Below, in pieces: positions 27,439-36,672 of a stretch of 64,000 nt of DNA. Source of the DNA: Rothia uropygialis (GTDB taxonomy: Bacteria; Actinomycetota; Actinomycetes; Actinomycetales; Micrococcaceae). The position numbers and the translations under genes are program-made. Location of the stretch: positions 310,001-374,000 of the forward strand of contig NZ_NOIS01000002.1 of assembly GCF_004137765.1 (NCBI RefSeq). Reading direction: 5' to 3'. Positions within the stretch are counted from its first letter, which is position 1, and each line of letters begins with the position of its first letter. The notes under the pieces were generated by a model that did no database searches, had not been told where the DNA came from, and was given only the letters and a program-made list of their open reading frames with translations.

Positions 27439-28899
27439 TTAGGAAGCTCCCACTTTGTTGGTCTTATCACTTGCATCGGAAGGCAGAGTTCGCCGCCGTG
27501 CGGCAAGGGACGGGGAGGCAGTTGCAGCCGGAGCCACCAGTCTGCCGATGACGAGCACCAGCAAGTTCGCCGCGAGGGCTGGAACGCCGATGTTGAGCCC
27601 GCCCAATGTGGCCCCCGAGAGGTAGATCCCGATGGATGCCAGAGCGCCCACAGCTAGTCCGATGGCCATCACGCCTGGCCGGACCCGCGTCGGGAAAATC
27701 ATCAGAACGACGGGAACGATGAACTGGGTCAGCCCGTAGTAAGAAGTGTTGATCAATGTCCCCATGATGGTAGGCACTACGAGGGTCAACACAATCGAGA
27801 CTGCCAGGTAAACGAAGATCACCACCTGCGTCAGTGGCTTTTGTTTGGCTTCGCTGACATGTGGAAGAACATTCCTGGAGAACAGAGTACCGATGACCAG
27901 TGCCGAGGCCGCAAGAACCACGATCGCGCACAGCGCCGCTCCACCTGCGACCAAACCCACCAGCCAATCGGGCAATAGCTGGCGTGCCACCTCGATGAAG
28001 GCAAGATTGGTGTCCGCCCCGGTCAGACCGGGCACCGCGGAAATTGCGAAGAAAGAGGTCAGCAGGATGAACGGGTACATGAGCATATAGAGCGGCATCG
28101 CAATCTGGGTGCGCCTGATACTAATGGGAGACTTGCCGCTGAGGACCGCCTGGATCACGAACGGGAACATGTAGAAACCCAAGGTTTGGAACAAGAGAGT
28201 CGAGATGGTGCTGACCATCGGGACCCCGGCCGGGATGGTGGTGTGAGCTGAACCAACGTTGGCGTCGGCAACAATGGTGGCAACGTTGGGGACCTTGTAC
28301 AGCACGAAACCGGCGACCACCAGAATTACGGCAATCAAAGCGAAATCCTTCAGGAAACTGACGAAGGCAGGGGCCCTGATTCCCGACAGGAGAACGAAGA
28401 CCAGGGATATACCTACCCCGATAAGCACCGTAGCCAGAGGCGTTAAGCCCAGGCCAAGGCCGTTGAGAGCAACCTCCAGGCCTGTCAGCTGCAATTGGGC
28501 CCAAGGCACCAGGAAAATTACGGCGATCAGGGCGGACGTTAGCTCCAATGGGCGGGATTTGAAATGCCCCCGGAAGATGTCCGGCAAGGTCATGGCGTTG
28601 TACTTGCGTCCGGCTTTCCACAACAAAGGCAACAGAAAATAACCGATGGGATATCCCAAGAGGATGTAGCCCATGAACCACACCGCGAAACCAACGCCGT
28701 TGGCGTATACGCCACCCGGAAAGCCGATGATTGTACCGATGGAGTAGACCTCTCCCACGACCATGATGAACACCATCACGGAGCCGAAGCTTCTGCCACC
28801 CACCATGAAGTCCGCGGTCGACTTGCCGGCTCCGACGCGGGAATACAGGCCGATTGCCACGGCGAGCAGTAGCACCACCACAAACATGACAATCGTCAT
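27439..28899 (-). CDS. Sodium:solute symporter (SSS family)
   Basis: A 486-residue, multi-helix membrane protein. The N-terminal region with GKSTADFMVGGRSFG and GTIIGFPGGVYANGVGF, and RKYNAMTLPDIFRGHF, is characteristic of SSS/PanF-like symporters that couple uptake to sodium. It overlaps by ATGA with a small membrane protein encoded just upstream, and is followed directly by the amidohydrolase. This suggests import of an organic acid or amide for hydrolysis; the substrate is not visible from sequence. Confidence 0.87.
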   Translation of the reverse strand: MTIVMFVVVLLLAVAIGLYSRVGAGKSTADFMVGGRSFGSVMVFIMVVGEVYSIGTIIGFPGGVYANGVGFAVWFMGYILLGYPIGYFLLPLLWKAGRKYNAMTLPDIFRGHFKSRPLELTSALIAVIFLVPWAQLQLTGLEVALNGLGLGLTPLATVLIGVGISLVFVLLSGIRAPAFVSFLKDFALIAVILVVAGFVLYKVPNVATIVADANVGSAHTTIPAGVPMVSTISTLLFQTLGFYMFPFVIQAVLSGKSPISIRRTQIAMPLYMLMYPFILLTSFFAISAVPGLTGADTNLAFIEVARQLLPDWLVGLVAGGAALCAIVVLAASALVIGTLFSRNVLPHVSEAKQKPLTQVVIFVYLAVSIVLTLVVPTIMGTLINTSYYGLTQFIVPVVLMIFPTRVRPGVMAIGLAVGALASIGIYLSGATLGGLNIGVPALAANLLVLVIGRLVAPAATASPSLAARRRTLPSDASDKTNKVGAS

Positions 28900-29141
28900 G
28901 AAGACACCTCCGAGACCGGGTCTTCAAGTTCGTCAAGCTGGTAGTCCGCGTGCTTGTCGAAGAGGTGCCAGCTGATCCACATTGCGAGGCTCATCACCGG
29001 GAACATCACAAACATGAACAGCAGAACCAACGGTATGCCAAAGACCGTGACGCTCGATCCTCCGAGCACTAGAATTCCGACCGTCACAATTACGGTTGGT
29101 GCAATCAGGGAGATGACCACACTCGCCATCCTGGGAATCAT
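28896..29141 (-). CDS. Small membrane partner of the sodium symporter
   Basis: An 81-residue protein with two hydrophobic segments (about residues 7-27 and 33-57) and an acidic tail. Small two-helix proteins of this kind often precede SSS symporter genes (compare YhdT with PanF) and may act as an accessory subunit. It is the first gene of the operon and overlaps the symporter by ATGA. The start ATG at 29141 has AAAGGAGAAGC upstream. Confidence 0.72.
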   Translation of the reverse strand: MIPRMASVVISLIAPTVIVTVGILVLGGSSVTVFGIPLVLLFMFVMFPVMSLAMWISWHLFDKHADYQLDELEDPVSEVSS

Positions 29142-29173
29142 TGCTTCTCCTTTGAAGTGGACCGAGTCACATT

Positions 29174-29234
29174 ATTCTGGCGCTTGCTGGCCTGGACAAG
29201 GGCCAGAATGCAGATCATCTACCATGCCAGAATG
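29174..29234. promoter_or_regulatory. Repeated MocR-type operator sites
   Basis: Two direct copies of GCCAGAATG (29202-29210 and 29226-29234, 24 bp apart) and one inverted copy of GCCAGAAT (29174-29181) fill the space between the symporter operon and the mocR gene. MocR/PdxR regulators typically bind direct repeats plus an inverted copy. Confidence 0.6.
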
Positions 29235-29259
29235 AGGACCGGCCTGTTACTCTCGACAC

Positions 29260-30750
29260 ATGGCTAGAACACGGCAACAGATGCCGAAGGACCTTGCGTT
29301 GGTTCAAGCCCCGCCGGGCACGCCATTGCACCTCCGTGTCCGACGGACGGTGGAGGGTTTCATCGCTTCTGGTATTTGGCCCACCGGAACGAGGATTCCC
29401 TCGGGCCGCCAGATCGCAGAGATATTCGGCATTTCCAGAACCACCGTCCAAGTTGCATACAGCGGTCTGCTCGAGGACGGGTTCATTGTGGCCAAACCAC
29501 GTTCCGGGTATTTTGTCAGCCACCACATCAGCCCTATTGCCGTTGACCACGACGACGATTCAGGCCTTCATGGCACCCCGCGGGAGGTCGACTGGGTTCA
29601 GCTGGCGTCCACGGCAGCCCCGCCTCTGCCCGAGTTGGACAGGGAACCGCGTTGGTGGACGTACGACTACCCCTTCGTCACCGGTCAACATGACCCCATC
29701 TACTTCCCCACAGCCGCTTGGCTACGGGCGCTCAAGGCCTCCTTGAGCGATGACGAACACCGTCACGCCAGTTTGGACGACGTCCTCGTGGACGACCCGT
29801 TGCTGTTGGAAAACATCTGTCAGCAGATTTTGCCGGCACGGGGAATTTTTGTTGAACCGGAAAATGTGCTCGTGACCTTGGGAAGCCAACAGGGGCTACA
29901 GTTACTCAGCGAATGCCTTTTGCATCCGGGCGATGCCGCGTTGGTGGAAAGCCCAGGATATGTGGATGCCCGCCACGTCTTTTCGCGGGCGGGCGCCAGG
30001 CTTGGTTCCCTCCCCGTGGACGCCGAGGGGGCCGTTCCGCAGAAGTCGTATTCGCATGCGAAATTGGTCTACCTCACGCCGAGTCACCAGCATCCCACCA
30101 ACGTCACGTTGACGGCCAAACGTCGCCTTGACTTTATTGCCGATGCCGTCCGGCACAACTTCATCATTATCGAAGACGATTACGACTCGGAACTGCGTTA
30201 TGAGGGGCAGCCCTCCCCTGCCATGGCCGCTTTGGACCCCAACGGCCGGACCATCTATCTTGGCACCATGTCCAAGGTTCTGGCACCGGGAATCCGTATC
30301 GGCTTTTTGGTTGGGCCGGAGCCTCTCATCACCATCTTGCGAAGGATCAGGCGGTACCAACACAGGCAACCGCCTGGACAGATTCAACGGGCCGTGGCCC
30401 TGATGTATCAAAGTGGCGATTTCAAGGCGTCATTGCAGTCCTATAGGCGAGCTTTAAATACTCGATGGAACACAGCAACCAAGATCGCTCGCGAAGTCTT
30501 CCCACACAGGCAATTGCTCCCACCAGGTGGCACCGGCCTCTGGCTCAAAGCCCCCGATCGCGTAGACACTGGAGAACTGCAACACCGAGCCAAAAAGCAA
30601 GGAATTTTATTCGATTCCGGCGAAAAATATTTCACTGGTCCCCAGGCCGACAATTGCTATCTAAGGATCGGCTTTGCATCCATTCACCATGACCGGATCG
30701 AACCGGGAATGCTGAAACTCGCGAGTTTGTTCGATAGTTCACATCCTTGA
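29260..30750 (+). CDS. MocR-family regulator (GntR helix-turn-helix fused to aminotransferase-like domain)
   Basis: A 496-residue regulator. Residues about 15-85 form a GntR winged helix (WPTGTRIPSGRQIAEIFGIS, then SRTTVQVAYSGLLEDGFI). The rest is a class I aminotransferase fold: LGSQQGLQLLSECL, EDDYDSELRYEG and TMSKVLAPGIRIGFL, whose Lys would bind pyridoxal phosphate. Such proteins use PLP, alone or with an amino compound, as a signal. It is divergent from the symporter-amidohydrolase operon, the presumed target. This hints that the substrate or its hydrolysis product is an amine or amino acid. Confidence 0.9.
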   Translation: MARTRQQMPKDLALVQAPPGTPLHLRVRRTVEGFIASGIWPTGTRIPSGRQIAEIFGISRTTVQVAYSGLLEDGFIVAKPRSGYFVSHHISPIAVDHDDDSGLHGTPREVDWVQLASTAAPPLPELDREPRWWTYDYPFVTGQHDPIYFPTAAWLRALKASLSDDEHRHASLDDVLVDDPLLLENICQQILPARGIFVEPENVLVTLGSQQGLQLLSECLLHPGDAALVESPGYVDARHVFSRAGARLGSLPVDAEGAVPQKSYSHAKLVYLTPSHQHPTNVTLTAKRRLDFIADAVRHNFIIIEDDYDSELRYEGQPSPAMAALDPNGRTIYLGTMSKVLAPGIRIGFLVGPEPLITILRRIRRYQHRQPPGQIQRAVALMYQSGDFKASLQSYRRALNTRWNTATKIAREVFPHRQLLPPGGTGLWLKAPDRVDTGELQHRAKKQGILFDSGEKYFTGPQADNCYLRIGFASIHHDRIEPGMLKLASLFDSSHP

Positions 30751-31003
30751 CCGGGCTCAGTGTGCCTCCTTCCGGTCGAGGGATCCAGGACGGAAGGCCC
30801 CTCAACAGGTTGTGGTCTCGGGCGCGGTGTAACCCCAAGAAACGGGCGGACAGGAGCGTATCGCAGGAGTGAGGCAACCGTGGCCGGTCCGCGGCCCGCG
30901 CCAGCGACGCAATTTCTCCTCGACCAGATGTACGGGATGCGAACACTGGTTAGGGATTCGAACGGGCTCGGTGTGAGCTGGCACAAATTCAGGAGGGAAA
31001 GTC

Positions 31004-32203
31004 ATGAGTGATCGTTCGGTGGACGTGGCAATTATCGGGGCGGGCCCGGCAGGTCTGATGCTCGCCCACCTGCTGCGTCGTGAGGGGCTGTCCACGGTTA
31101 ACGTGGATTCCCGGCTCGAAGAGAAAATCCGCCGAACCCACCGAGCCGGGATTCTTGAGCATGGCTCCGTCGAGATGCTCTCCCACGAGGATCTCAATTC
31201 ACGTGTTCTTTCGGAGGGTCACAGACATGACGGCATTGATCTGCGCTTCGGTGGGCAGTCCCATCGTGTGGATTTCCAAGCATTGGTGGGAGAATCGGTT
31301 TGGTTGTACCCGCAGAATGAGCTCTTCCACGATCTCGCCACGGCAGCCCATCGACACGGGATGGACGTCCGCTATAACGTGACCGAGGCTCGGCCCATGG
31401 ACATCGAGTCTGATAGCCCCGGGGTGTATTTCGTCGACGAAGGCGGAACACCCCACGAGATTCGCTCCCGGTACGTCGTCGGCGCGGACGGCTCCCGGTC
31501 GGTTTGTCGCGCATCGATTCCGGAAGGACTCCGCCGGCATTACGTGAGTGAGTATCCGTTCGCTTGGTTCGGAATCCTTACCGAGGCTCCCCCGAGTGCC
31601 CCCGAACTCATTTATGCACGGTCTCCGCACGGTTTCGCGTTGATCTCGCAACGCAGTGCCGATGTTCAGCGCATGTATTTTCAATGCGATCCTGAAACGG
31701 ATCCGAATTCCTGGAGTGAGGAGGATATTTGGGCCGAGCTTCAGAAGCGTGTGGAGGGCCCGGACGGTTTGCGGTTGAAGACCGGTCCCATTTTCGACAA
31801 GACCGTGCTGAAATTCCGTTCCTTCGTGTGCGATCCCATGCATCACGAGCATCTTTTCCTCGCTGGCGACGCCGCCCACACCGTCCCTCCGACCGGAGCT
31901 AAGGGCCTCAATCTGGCACTGGCGGATGTACGTGTCCTCGCCCCGGCCCTGGCTGCTGCGGTTCGCGACGAGGACGAGCGCCTCCTCGCGGACTACTCGG
32001 ACACGGCCCTGGCAAGGGTCTGGAAGGCGCAGAATTTCTCGTATTGGATGACTGGTATGTTGCACCAGGAGCCGGACGAGAATGAGTTCAATGCGGCCCG
32101 GCGGCTGGGAGAACTGCGCGCCGTCGTCGATTCACAGCACGGCAAGGCGTTCTTGGCTGAGCAGTACACCGGCTGGCCGGACACGCCGGCGTCCGCTGTC
32201 TGA
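31004..32203 (+). CDS. pobA: 4-hydroxybenzoate 3-monooxygenase
   Basis: A flavoprotein hydroxylase making protocatechuate from 4-hydroxybenzoate with NAD(P)H and oxygen. The 399-residue product has the FAD motif GAGPAGLMLAHLL, the class A hydroxylase motif VVGADGSRS, the PobA-typical YPFAWFGIL stretch (with the substrate-binding Tyr), and the second FAD motif AGDAAHTVPPTGAKGLNLA. A good AGGAGGG ribosome site precedes the ATG. No protocatechuate ring-cleavage genes are in the window, so the pathway must continue elsewhere. It is preceded by a 253-bp gap with no gene. Confidence 0.95.
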   Translation: MSDRSVDVAIIGAGPAGLMLAHLLRREGLSTVNVDSRLEEKIRRTHRAGILEHGSVEMLSHEDLNSRVLSEGHRHDGIDLRFGGQSHRVDFQALVGESVWLYPQNELFHDLATAAHRHGMDVRYNVTEARPMDIESDSPGVYFVDEGGTPHEIRSRYVVGADGSRSVCRASIPEGLRRHYVSEYPFAWFGILTEAPPSAPELIYARSPHGFALISQRSADVQRMYFQCDPETDPNSWSEEDIWAELQKRVEGPDGLRLKTGPIFDKTVLKFRSFVCDPMHHEHLFLAGDAAHTVPPTGAKGLNLALADVRVLAPALAAAVRDEDERLLADYSDTALARVWKAQNFSYWMTGMLHQEPDENEFNAARRLGELRAVVDSQHGKAFLAEQYTGWPDTPASAV

Positions 32204-32339
32204 TGGGCAGAGAGACGTTGTGGGGAACCCACGCCCCCTTAGTGGCGCAATAATGCGGTTTTGCTTTCTTCGGTCGAGCACGAGGCACAACGCTGGCGGC
32301 AGTCAGCCGATCTCGGCGCGAAGGATCGCGACCCCTGCG

Positions 32340-33075
32340 TCAACCCTCCGCAGGACCCACGGCCTCGACGTCGAGCTCCGCCTGAACCTTGACGAATGCC
32401 TCAGCGGGGAATTCCGGCTCGCCCCCCGTTCTCCAGCTGGACTCGGGCATCCGTGGCGCTGTTCATGTAGCCAAAGAACTTTTCGAATACCCCGGTGGTC
32501 AACACACCTAGCATCTGAGTGTTGTGCCCCGTGAAAGCAAAGGAGTGGATCGTTTCGGCTGACGGACACACATAATCTCCGCGAGAAAGAACAACTTCTC
32601 GCTCGTTGATGTTCAATGTGAGGTGACCATCCAGACAGATGAAGGTCTCGGGGTGAAGTCGATGGAAGTGCCGGGGAATATATGGCGACTTGGATCCCCG
32701 GGTCTGCACGACCAGGAACTGATTGTCCGTGTGCCTCGGGCGGCACACGAAACTGTTGATCTGCCCAAACTGCTCCAACCGGTCCCCTTCACCGTCTTCC
32801 AAGGAAAATACCCGCTTGTCCCGCGGCAAACGGTCGATCCGCGGCCCGAGCTCGGAGAGGTAGCTCCGCTTGTAAAAGGTGAACCCGCAGGCTTCCAGCT
32901 CATCATGGTCGATTCCGATGGCACGGGACATGACGGTCAGATGGTAGGGACCCGGCTGGAGATGGTTCCCCTCCCCGCGGCCAGGACATAAGGGACGGGT
33001 TCTCCGGGAACCGAGTCCAGAACCGGGACCAGACTGTGACGCCTTTCTATGGTCTCTTCCGGATCTGGAGTGATA
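32340..33075 (-). pseudogene. Frameshifted quercetin dioxygenase-like cupin gene
   Basis: The intact middle frame (32401-32931, 176 codons) encodes a cupin: IPRHFHRLHPETFICLDG provides His/His/Glu metal ligands and ETIHSFAF the last His. Two more pieces continue the same protein in other frames. Upstream, the frame reading VPVLDSVPGEPVPYVLAAG joins to GNHLQPGPYHLTVMSRA after a shift in a G/C run near 32967-32978. Downstream, EPEFPAEAFVKVQAELDV joins after the six-C run at 32422-32427 and ends at 32340. No ATG, GTG or TTG opens the first piece. The gene is therefore broken twice and lacks a start, unless the runs are sequencing errors. The parent was probably a quercetinase-like cupin. Confidence 0.65.
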
Positions 33076-33229
33076 CTAGCGGGCGATGGCGGAAGCGGTA
33101 GTCATCGCAGAAGTCACTTTCGATCAATGATGATGCGGTCGCTGCCTGTGCCTAGCGCAGGTACAGGGATTCGTTCTGGATCAAGGGTCAAACCCGCAAG
33201 GTGCAATCGAAGGAAAACGGCTCGCCTCA

Positions 33230-33400
33230 GGAAGATCATGAGCCTGAGCAGGATGAGGCTGGGCCGGTGCCAGGCGATAATCGATGCTGATCATCGCGCA
33301 GCGTTCGGCCGCGAATCGTTGGGAAAAGTCAGGCCTCGCGGTTCGGCTCCGAAGAGGCCATCAGGCACCATGCGCCCATATGTTCACGGGCCGGCCACGA
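33230..33400 (-). pseudogene. Relic of an HSL-type esterase
   Basis: On the minus strand one frame reads FAAERCAMISIDYRLAP, matching the DYRLAPE block of hormone-sensitive-lipase-like alpha/beta hydrolases, and a possible remnant of the oxyanion HG motif (NIWAHGA) lies upstream before an in-frame stop. The following catalytic GDSAG block is missing. This is a decayed fragment only. Confidence 0.4.
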
Positions 33401-33698
33401 GGCGGCGCCGGTCCCCGAGGACGAACCACATCCAACTTTGGATGAGGACGAGGCGGAGAAAAGGCGAGAATCTCGATTTTGACGTTCACCAATACCCTCG
33501 GCTGGGATCAGGGCCCGGGTGTTCGAGACGTTTAAAGCCCATCGAGACGCCAGCTATGGTCATTACGGTATGCTCCCCCGGATCCGCTTACCCAGCTTCA
33601 ACCGTCTATATGCTCCCGGGCATACTATCGGCACTGCCCAGCGGCCTCATCAACGTCTGCTGCCCCTCGGTCAGTGATGCCGCAGTTGAAGCACAACC
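33401..33698. other. Gene-free region
   Basis: Between the esterase relic and the sugar-porter gene I see no supported gene, RNA or clear repeat. Open frames here have unnatural, Arg-rich composition. Together with the two broken genes to its left this is eroding DNA. Confidence 0.4.
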
Positions 33699-35147
33699 TT
33701 AGGCATGCGGAGTCGTGGGCCGCTGGTGTGTTTGTCCCGTCATGGTTTCGAGTTCTTGTTGTTTGGTCTCGGGCACGAATCGCAGGACGAAGAAGAACGA
33801 GGCCAGCGCGAAGAAGGCGAACGCTCCGTAAAGCCAAGACAGACCGACTCGTTGCGTCATGGGTTCGAAAGCGAACGTGACGATGAAGTTGAAGATCCAG
33901 TTCGAGGTGGTGCCGATGGCCAGGGCCATGGCACGCATTCTGTTGGGGAACATTTCAGCCAACAGGATCCACATGACCGGGCCCCAGGAGAGGGCGAAGA
34001 ATACGACGAAGGCGTTCGCCCCGATCAGCGCGAGTGGTCCGTATGCGCCGGGCAGCGAAACGTTGTCGCCGCTGCCGAGTTGTTGGGAGAAGGAGATCGC
34101 GGTGAGCAACAGCGACAGGAACATCCCGATTGATCCGATGGTCAGCAGTCGCCGGCGGCCGATCCGGTCCACGAGCAGCATCGCGATCACGGTCATGACG
34201 ACGTTGATCCCCGCAGTAATGACCGACGTCGTAAAGGAGTCGGATTCACTGAACCCGACGGACTTCCACAGGGTCGTGGAATAGTAGAAGATCGCGTTGA
34301 TACCGACGAGCTGCTGGAACGCCGCGATGATGATTCCAACCCATACCAGCGGCTGAAGACCGAATCTATTGCCACGAATGTCGTTGAATGTGCTCTTGTG
34401 TTCTTTCTGGAGCGTTTGACGAATTTCCTCGACTTTGGCGTCCGGGTCGGATTCCCCTGACACTCGTTTCAGGACGCTCGCGGCCTGGTCGTAACGACCA
34501 CGCAAGACGAGGAAACGCGGCGATTCGGGTATCGACATAGCCAAGACGCCGTAGACGACAGCCGGGATAACACCGACCAAGAACATCCACCGCCATGCCG
34601 GGATATTCAGCCACAAGTCCTGCGATGAACCGCCGGCGGCACCGGCGAGACCCTTGTTGGAGCTGAGTACGACTAACTGGCCGATCGTGATCGCCAACTG
34701 TTGCAAGGACCCGAGAGCACCACGGCCCTTGGCCGGCGCCACCTCGGAGATATACGCCGGCGCGATCACCGAGGCGATACCGATTCCCAGGCCACCGATC
34801 ACACGCCAGATCAACAGGTCGACCACGGAGAAAGCCAAGCCCGATCCGACCGAACTGACGATGAACATGGCGGCGCCCAGCAACATCACGTTACGGCGAC
34901 CCCAACTGTCCGCCAGCCGCCCGGCATACCAGGCGCCGACGGCGCAGCCCAGCAACGCGATCGAGACGACAAACCCCGAGAGAAAGGAGCCCAATTCGAA
35001 GTGGGAGCTCAGCGCGTCGACGGCGCCGTTGATGACCGAGGAGTCGAAGCCAAAAAGAAAGCCGCCAACTGCGGCGGCAATCGAGACACCCACGGCCTTC
35101 CCATGGCCACTGGTCGCATTGATGCTCTTGTTAGAATCCGCCGTCAT
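33699..35147 (-). CDS. MFS sugar-porter family transporter
   Basis: A 482-residue, 12-helix proton symporter of the SP family (XylE/IolT-like). Diagnostic motifs are GGFLFGFDSSVINGA in helix 1, GRLADSWGRRNVM after helix 2, PESPRFLVLRGR at the central loop and PETKQQELETM at the C-terminus. Start at the ATG at 35147, which has GGAGATGGG upstream, rather than the earlier in-frame ATG that lies within that site. It stands alone and the substrate (a sugar, inositol or other polyol) cannot be told. Confidence 0.9.
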   Translation of the reverse strand: MTADSNKSINATSGHGKAVGVSIAAAVGGFLFGFDSSVINGAVDALSSHFELGSFLSGFVVSIALLGCAVGAWYAGRLADSWGRRNVMLLGAAMFIVSSVGSGLAFSVVDLLIWRVIGGLGIGIASVIAPAYISEVAPAKGRGALGSLQQLAITIGQLVVLSSNKGLAGAAGGSSQDLWLNIPAWRWMFLVGVIPAVVYGVLAMSIPESPRFLVLRGRYDQAASVLKRVSGESDPDAKVEEIRQTLQKEHKSTFNDIRGNRFGLQPLVWVGIIIAAFQQLVGINAIFYYSTTLWKSVGFSESDSFTTSVITAGINVVMTVIAMLLVDRIGRRRLLTIGSIGMFLSLLLTAISFSQQLGSGDNVSLPGAYGPLALIGANAFVVFFALSWGPVMWILLAEMFPNRMRAMALAIGTTSNWIFNFIVTFAFEPMTQRVGLSWLYGAFAFFALASFFFVLRFVPETKQQELETMTGQTHQRPTTPHA

Positions 35148-35414
35148 TCTGCCCATCTCCAATCGACTGCAACCTGCGGCCGTTTAGCCTCGGCGCAAGT
35201 TTCGCCAGCAACAATACTCCGACCAGCCGTCAACTCAACAGAGGCCGGAAGTGACGCGCCGTCGCGCCCGCAGGTAGCTGTCCGGTCGCATCAACGGCGT
35301 CGAGCGCCAAGAGGAATCTCGGGTCAACGCGCTCGTCAACGCCTATGCTTTCAATCCGGATTGGGTGTACCGAACCTGGCGCATGAAGCCGGGGTGACCT
35401 GCAAAAATGGCCGT

Positions 35415-35927
35415 ATGCTCAAATGTAGGATCCGTGAAGCCGCGGAGAGTGACATACCGCGGATCATCGCAATCGAGGTCGACGCCGGCCAGGCTTTCCG
35501 CTCGGTGGGGATGCCGGAGGTCGCTGATCACAGACCAGAGGCCGGGGAACTTCGTGAAGCTATTTACGTGCATCACCTCTGGGTCGCCGAGGTGGACGGC
35601 CAAGTAGTCGGCTACGTTGCTGCCGACCTGGTCGATGCTAACGCCCACGTCGCCCAGGTGTCCGTCGACCCGGTTCACGCCGGACACCGGTACGGACGAC
35701 AGATGATCGAATTCGTGGAGTCTTGGGGACGGGACCGTGGTTGCTCTGGTACAACCCTGACGACCTTCACGACTGTTCCCTGGAACCTCCCGTACTATGC
35801 GCGTCTCGGCTACCAAGTCCTCGCTGGGGCCAACATGGGGCCCGAGCTCTTGCGCATTTCCCGGTTTGAGGCCGGACTGCCTGGCATCGATGGCTCCCAG
35901 CGTTGCGCGATGATCAAGGCCAACTGA
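35415..35927 (+). CDS. GNAT-family N-acetyltransferase
   Basis: A 170-residue acetyltransferase. It shows CRIREAAESDIPRI at the start, LWVAEVDGQVVGYVAADLV in the central strands, and the acetyl-CoA loop QVSVDPVHAGHRYGRQMIEF (V-x-P-x3-G-x-G/R-x-G type), then PYYARLGYQVL. Start at the ATG at 35415; the frame stays open far upstream but without coding character. The acceptor substrate is unknown. Confidence 0.82.
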   Translation: MLKCRIREAAESDIPRIIAIEVDAGQAFRSVGMPEVADHRPEAGELREAIYVHHLWVAEVDGQVVGYVAADLVDANAHVAQVSVDPVHAGHRYGRQMIEFVESWGRDRGCSGTTLTTFTTVPWNLPYYARLGYQVLAGANMGPELLRISRFEAGLPGIDGSQRCAMIKAN

Positions 35928-36030
35928 TCGCACGAACATATGAAACAGAGGCCAAGGGAGCTTCCCCGGCGCCACATTGCCGCACCGAGCCGGTCGATAA
36001 TGCAACACCTCGAAGACATCCTGGCCTGGT

Positions 36031-36501
36031 TCAATCCCATGCGATCTCCGGCTTGTGCTCCACTGGGAAATTCACCGACCGTGCAATGAAGCAATACTGT
36101 CCGACGCTACCGTGCAAGGCCAGAGCTTTGTCCGGGTCGCTCTCCATAGAGATCGTGACCCGTGGGTTCAGGATCACCCTCTCGAACCGGCCCGATCCGT
36201 CAGGACCCATAACCATGACGCCCTCGGCGCGATCCCGGTATGCGATGACGGCCACGCCTGCCGAAGCTGCGAGGTGCAGGTACCAGAGCATGTGACACTG
36301 CGACAGCGATGCCACAAGCAATTGCTCCGGGTTCCACCGATCCGGGTCACCCCGAAATGCCGGGTCGGCTGATCCCTCTATAGGAGGCAGACCTGCGGAT
36401 TCAACGCGATGATCACGGTTGAAGCTCGTGTAAGAGTCTGTGCCCGGACCCAGATTGCCGGTCCATGTGATGGTCACATCGTACGAATGCGTATCTGGCA
36501 T
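36031..36501 (-). CDS. OsmC-family peroxidase-like protein
   Basis: A 156-residue protein of the OsmC/Ohr superfamily, which reduces organic peroxides through cysteine thiols. One conserved Cys is seen in LLVASLSQCHMLWYLHLA (about residue 73). A second, in GQYCFIARSVN, sits at the position of the resolving Cys. The start at the ATG at 36501 gives MPDTHSYDVTITWTGN, typical of the family. It is a single gene; a long frame upstream of this ATG is not supported. Confidence 0.85.
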   Translation of the reverse strand: MPDTHSYDVTITWTGNLGPGTDSYTSFNRDHRVESAGLPPIEGSADPAFRGDPDRWNPEQLLVASLSQCHMLWYLHLAASAGVAVIAYRDRAEGVMVMGPDGSGRFERVILNPRVTISMESDPDKALALHGSVGQYCFIARSVNFPVEHKPEIAWD

Positions 36502-36672
36502 CGGATCGTTTCCCCTGTCTCCTGGTCTTGTAGGCAGGTATACCCGACCCTCGTCTGGAGAGGTAGATGCTTCTCCCTCAACGAACCCAGGGGCCGGGTA
36601 GCTCCCCGGATCGTTGGATGGTCCTCCAGACCGCAGAACAAGCCCCACCGGACAAGCTGCGATTGACTGCGC

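Noticed and set aside
33049-33702. 217-codon plus-strand frame
   Set aside because: Arg-rich, no recognisable domain, and it overlaps the esterase relic on the other strand.
35268-35396. Short frame ending NAYAFNPDWVYRTWRMKPG
   Set aside because: Looks protein-like, but it is opened by a stop codon just upstream and has no start; too short to name even as a relic.
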